In this document: positions 59,651 to 64,000 of the stretch, one piece after another
Layout: every line of letters starts with the position of its first letter
Numbering within the stretch: the stretch's first letter is position 1
NCBI GenBank assembly: GCA_030272585.1
Contig: BSYQ01000003.1
Coordinates: forward strand, 4,402,001-4,466,000
From: Bryopsis sp. KO-2023
Lineage: Eukaryota > Chlorophyta > Ulvophyceae > Bryopsidales > Bryopsidaceae
Direction of reading: 5' to 3'
DNA: 64,000 nt
Notes under the pieces: generated by a model
Databases searched by the model: none
What the model saw: only the letters and a program-made list of their open reading frames with translations
Told to the model about the DNA's origin: nothing
Made by a program: the position numbers and the translations under genes

Positions 59651-60638
59651 CCATAAACTCATGAACTGGAAGTTAATAACATGAATTGGTATTTTTTTTT
59701 TTCCAACAGATCGTTCTCTCGAAACATTTGCCCTTTTGATTCCCTGTTTTGGTCCACAAAGATTCTGAAGGCAAAAATATCATCAAAATCTCCATGAAGC
59801 CAGAATGGATCAATTGCCATGAATCTTTCCCACAAGTAGCAACCTCAGCCGAGCCTGTGGAAACTTAGGCAGAGAGTTCTTCCAAGTTGGGCTGAGGTTG
59901 AAAGTGTGGGAAAAAGAGGATGTCATGTGTGTTCAGGTGGTGAAGACCATCAGTTGATTGCAAAGTTCATGCTGGTGGAGAAAAGAAAACACTGGATCAA
60001 TGCTGCAAAATTCTGCTTCCTCTTCTGCTCCTAGCACTGTTAAAACCATTGCAAGAAGGCCTCATCCCAATCTTGCAACAATGTCAAATCTGCATTGTAG
60101 ATCCACTGCCCTTCCTTTCACAACCATTGCCACACACAAAGTATCGACATGACGGTTTTGCAGACGGACTCCCATATCTATCCTTCTCTCTCCATCCAGC
60201 AACATTGGTTCTACGACACCCAGTTTCTCATGGGCAGCCAAAATCTTTTTAAAACATGTAACAGTTGCTCATCTACACAGCCCCACCTCCCTGTTCACCC
60301 AAGACCACCGTCCCGACAGAAAGGATGCATCATCATCTTGACTGGATGCCATCGATTTCTAATTTTGTGACTCCACCATCCCAGCCTCCCCTGTACAGAT
60401 TTGAGGGGCCATCCCAAGCTAGGCCTCTTACGTATGCTCCATGCATCGATGGCAGAATCGAGTTCACCGCCGGAGCATTCCCCTGAATTCCATCCACCAG
60501 AAACACCTACATGCAATGCAACATGCAACATGTCATCTTCATTTCCAGAGATTGCTGCAGAGCAATTCAGATGTGGCAAGATTTTGGAACATCAACGTTC
60601 ATCTAGAAGCAGGTATGTTTAGCTGAATCTGTCATTAC
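59651..60638. other. About 1 kb between the DIRS element and the last WDR77 exon seen
   Basis: It should contain the continuation of the WDR77-like gene, but I find no exon with WD-repeat features on the minus strand. No other gene recognised. Confidence 0.4.
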
Positions 60639-61625
60639 CTCGCCAGAGTCCGACCCAGCCGCTAAGACGCCTTTGCAACTCAACGCCAGCACGCGAATAG
60701 AGTCGTCGCCGAGATTTATTCGAACCACAAATTCTCCCGGTTTTCGTGCGTCAAACAATCGAACCGATCCAGCCTCGTCGCTGACTACCAACGTGTTCTC
60801 CTCCAACCACACCGCATCGTACGCGGGGGTGTCCACCAGGAATCGACCCCAAGGATTCCTCTCCCCAACTCGCCACAGCCGCACCTCGCCGTCGTCAGAC
60901 GCGGTGGAAAAACATCTGTTATCCCACGCACACCATCGAACTCTCGAGACGGCGGCGCGAGACCTTTTCATACTGTTCACCCACTGCAGACCGCCCTGGC
61001 CGACGTCCCACAATGCGGCGGTGCCGTCCAGGGAGCTCGTCGCAATGAATTTGGCTGTTTCACTCTCTGCGCAAGGCTGGGAGGCGACGCTGGTGACGAT
61101 GCTGCTGTGCGACACGGAGTTTTCTTGATGGATCACTTCGATGGCGTCGCCAGAGTCGTCGACGACGACCTCCCAGACGTCAACACTACCATCGTCGCCG
61201 CCACTAACAAGAGCAGCACCACCTTTCCGAAGAAAATGCAACCAGAGCTTGAATTCGCAGGAAAGACCAAGCGTAAACAGCGACGAGCGTCACCCGTTCA
61301 ACGCCAGAAACCTCATTCCATGAACAAAAGCGAACAAGACGAGAATCGGTTGAGAAAACCTTCGGAACGGAATACCAGTATTTCTGAGCCAATCGACGCC
61401 AGAAACTCCGCAGCGTAATCTTCCCGAGCCTCTCGTCCAAGCCTTTTCGCTGCCAGATCTCGTGGGCTCCAGAACGCTAACTTCGCCGGTCCACCACCTC
61501 CCCGTGAAATTGCTCAACCCCGCCGCCAGTAGAAACCGATCTCCCACCGTAACCCCGCTGAGAGAGTCCACGCAGTTGTCCAAAAAGATCGACGCCATTT
61601 CGCTGCTCTTCTGATGCCCACACAT
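60639..61625 (-). CDS. WDR77: WDR77/MEP50-like WD40 protein (C-terminal end not found)
   Basis: Two exons (61625-61376 and 61222-60639) give 278 residues from the ATG at 61625. The N-terminal block (DSLSGVTVG, LLAAGLSNFTGRWWTGEVSVLEP) and the junction block GVSGVDWLRNTGGAALVSGGDDGSV follow the WDR77 pattern. Further WD blades are SSLDGTAALWDV, TASDDGEVRLWRV and VSDEAGSVRLFDARKP. WDR77 is the substrate-presenting partner of the PRMT5 arginine methyltransferase. Animal WDR77 has about 340 residues, so roughly 60 are missing here. The second exon ends at a good in-phase donor (GAG before GTAATG); reading through it would stop after about a dozen codons. The final exon is either unrecognised or lies beyond the nearby retroelement. 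Confidence 0.75.
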
Positions 61626-61759
61626 CGCAACGACCTTCGTCGCTGAAACGAGTGCGGATGGTACGGCACGTGCGTCCGATTCTATATTTGACCAAAATCA
61701 TCCCCCAAAAAAGAATTCGAAATCGTGAACAGCAGAGAAAAAAAAACCAATCTGTCGAA
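61626..61759. promoter_or_regulatory. Compact divergent promoter, WDR77-like (-) and IGPS (+)
   Basis: Only 134 bp separate the two start codons, so the core promoters and 5' leaders of both genes must share this segment. No TATA box is evident. Confidence 0.6.
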
Positions 61760-63764
61760 ATGAACCCGCTGGCGCTGCAACATTCTGCTCCAGGAAGAGT
61801 GCCGGCGAATATCAGACGTGTGTTGAGGAAATCTGTCTCGTGTCGGGCGGCGGTAGGGGAATTTGGATTTTGCAGCATTTCGGTTTTTTTTCCTGTTTTT
61901 TTTTTCTTTTTGGTTCATTTGAGAGATAATCGTGGCAGGTAAACGACGAGGTGACTATTCGGCGACGACCTCCCTTTGGTGTGGATAAGCAGCCGTGAGT
62001 GAGGCTTTTGTTGAATCATCGATTTTGATACACATGCTATTGAACTCAAATCCAAGTTATTTAAAATTACAAAATGCATTGTTTGAGGAACAGTTGGAAG
62101 GGAGGAGTTAGGATGCATCGAAGATTAGGATCAATGACTGTGTGCATTTTCTATTTTCAAAATAATTTATTTATTTTATTTATTTTAATAAGTTGTGATG
62201 CGGTGTTGTGGAATAGATGCGGGCCGTTTCAATTCAAGGTTGATTTGGATGAGAGCAACGAGCCCCGAAATATCCTGGAGGAAATCGTTTGGTAAAAATA
62301 CCTGCTTTCGTTTTTTTTTTTGCTAACCTTTTCTTTTGGCAAGATCAGTCCTCTGAGAACATTGTCTCTTTCATTCAAAATTAAGCTAAATAAAATTATA
62401 AAGCATTGATCAAGAGCTGTCGGTGAATGGAATTGAAAAAAGCAATCATGTCCAATGTTCAGGTGGAAAGCTACGGAGATCGAATCCTTGAGGCAGCAGT
62501 TCCCATTGGACTACCTCAAAAAACAACTGCAGTCGGCAGAACCTGCCAGGGATTTCAAAGGAGCTCTCTTGAACAGAGCGAATGAAACCGGTAGGCACAG
62601 ATGCTTAGTCACCATAATCCTCAAGTTCATAAGGAACCGAAAAGATACAGTTTTTCCCATCGTGCCGAGTTTTTTTATAAAACCTGTGGGTTGTTTTCTG
62701 ATCCGGTCAGTAGTTGGTTTTGTTTTATTCTTTTTTTTTCTCAACATCTAGGGGGTGAAAAACGGGGTGTTACTGAAGGCAAAACTGGTTGAGGTTTGTT
62801 TGTTTTTTTTTCAAAACAATGAGGAAATGGTGTGTGGCAGGTAGACCTGCATTGATCGCGGAAGTGAAAAAAGCTTCCCCCAGCAAAGGATTGATTCAAC
62901 CAGATTTTGATGCCGTCAAAATCGCAAAAGGATACGAAGAAGGGGGCGCCACCTGTTTGAGCGTCCTCACAGACAAAAAGTATTTTCAGGTGAGCCTTCT
63001 TACAAGCAATTTTTTTTTATTTTTTGTAATTGCTCCAGAAGATCAGCACCTAGGAGAGTAACTGTTTTTATCTCTTGCAGGGAGGTTTTGAAAATTTAGG
63101 GTTGATCCGAGAGTCCGGGGTTTCTTGCCCGTTGCTGTGCAAGGAATTCATTGTGGAAGCCTACCAGCTGTTTTTGGCCAGAGTCAGGTAGAAACTCACA
63201 AATGAAATAAAATTCAACACAGGTTGTCATGTTCTTCTGGGAAGGTTTGTTTTTGCTTCGTGGAGTGCCTGTGTAGTGCAATCATATTGAAGCCTAAACT
63301 TGACTTTCCTTCTTTCTTTCAGCGGCGCCGATGCCGTCCTGTTGATTGCGGCGGTCCTCCCTAACAGCGATTTGACTTATTTCATGAAATCCGTTTCTAT
63401 CTTAGGAATGCAGTGCCTGATTGAGGTAATGTTTCGTTTCAAAAAAACGAAAGGATGCATGACAAATCTTTGATCTAAAGTTCCTGTGTAAATGCCCAGC
63501 AAAAAGCATCTGTTGCGAATGCTGTGTGTGTGCTTGTGTTGGTCCTGTGTCGAAATGTTCAGGAACGAATGATCGGATTACAGTGCAAAAATGGGGTGTT
63601 GTATTTTGGCACTGCAGGTCCACGATGAGGATGAATTGAAAAGAGTGCTTCAGTTGGAGGGTGTGGAAAAGCATCTGGTCGGAATCAACAACCGCAATCT
63701 GGAAACGTTTGAAGTAGACCTCCACAACACCACCAGGATCATGGAAAGTGAAGCTGGCAAGGAG
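61760..63764 (+). CDS. IGPS: Indole-3-glycerol-phosphate synthase, plastid-type (runs off the right edge)
   Basis: IGPS closes the indole ring in tryptophan synthesis (CdRP to indole-3-glycerol phosphate), in the plastid in algae and plants. Seven exons are seen: 61760-61852, 62239-62291, 62463-62590, 62841-62989, 63081-63187, 63323-63425, 63618-63764; 260 residues. Exon 1 is a Ser/Arg-rich plastid-type leader ([20 protein letters not shown]). The TIM-barrel core shows [20 protein letters not shown] with the catalytic lysine, [51 protein letters not shown] and [14 protein letters not shown]. It is a stand-alone synthase with no fused PRAI or glutaminase domain in the visible part. About 40 C-terminal residues should follow in an exon starting at or beyond 64000; the window ends in a plausible acceptor AG. 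Confidence 0.93.
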
Positions 63765-64000
63765 GTATGGGGTCAGGTTGACTCACCACCACCGTAACTC
63801 GACTTTTTTTTTGATTTCGATAGTGGACAGCTGCATCCCCAAATTGTGGTGGTCAGCAATTTTCTGGATTTTTTTGTTTTCGCGGAATGCAGATTTGGGC
63901 TTCTCTTTTGCCATCTTTTTTTTTTTCTGGTTGGGAATATTGGGAGGACCTTTTGTGAATTCAGTGAATGGAGTGATGCAATTTTGGTGTCCTATGTCAG

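Noticed and set aside
1-64000. CRISPR arrays, rRNA genes or bacterial operons
   Set aside because: The window is intron-rich eukaryotic nuclear DNA; no regularly spaced repeats of that kind and no rRNA-like stretches were seen.

Overview
This is nuclear DNA of a photosynthetic eukaryote, most likely a green-lineage alga. Genes are rich in short GT-AG introns (about 50-400 nt). There is a twin-arginine thylakoid-lumen protein, an indole-3-glycerol-phosphate synthase with a plastid-type leader, a plant-type single-pass membrane protein, and a wall-type proline-rich (SPPPP) domain. Alongside these are families better known from animals: CD36/LIMP-2, thrombospondin type 1 repeats, PDE12 and WDR77. 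I cannot name the species. Exon models were built by hand from splice sites, reading phase and family alignment from memory.

Layout. 1-3674 (-): VPS15, cut by the left edge. 4045-5430 (+): plant-type membrane protein. 6081-9589 (-): tandem cyclic-nucleotide-binding-domain protein. 9871-14074 (+): CD36-family protein. 15747-18550 (-): BCS1-like AAA ATPase. 21143-22885 (+): thylakoid lumen protein. 23393-24264: non-autonomous hAT element with an 8-bp target duplication. 25243-30590 (+): large surface protein (LRR, proline-rich, five TSP1, EGF-like, membrane anchor). 31605-35463 (-): membrane-anchored coiled-coil protein. 35464-40414: gene-free, pyrimidine-rich DNA. 40415-46822 (-): long coiled-coil scaffold ending in a PAM2-like motif. 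49074-55354 (-): PDE12-YRDC fusion. About 55.6-59.65 kb (-): DIRS-type retroelement. 60639-61625 (-): WDR77/MEP50-like protein without a visible C-terminal end. 61760-63764 (+): IGPS, cut by the right edge.

The most striking item is the PDE12-YRDC fusion. The last beta strand of the PDE12-type nuclease (a deadenylase that trims A-tails from mitochondrial RNAs including tRNAs) and the start of the YrdC domain (threonylcarbamoyl-AMP synthase for tRNA t6A37) lie in one uninterrupted exon, behind a mitochondrial-type leader. That joins tRNA 3'-end cleaning with anticodon-loop modification in one predicted polypeptide. The second is the surface protein, whose LRR part is built from exons of exactly 72 and 288 nt.

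The other genes look like ordinary housekeeping or membrane genes with no operon-like logic. Several neighbours are divergent pairs sharing short promoters (VPS15/membrane protein, CNBD/CD36, WDR77/IGPS).
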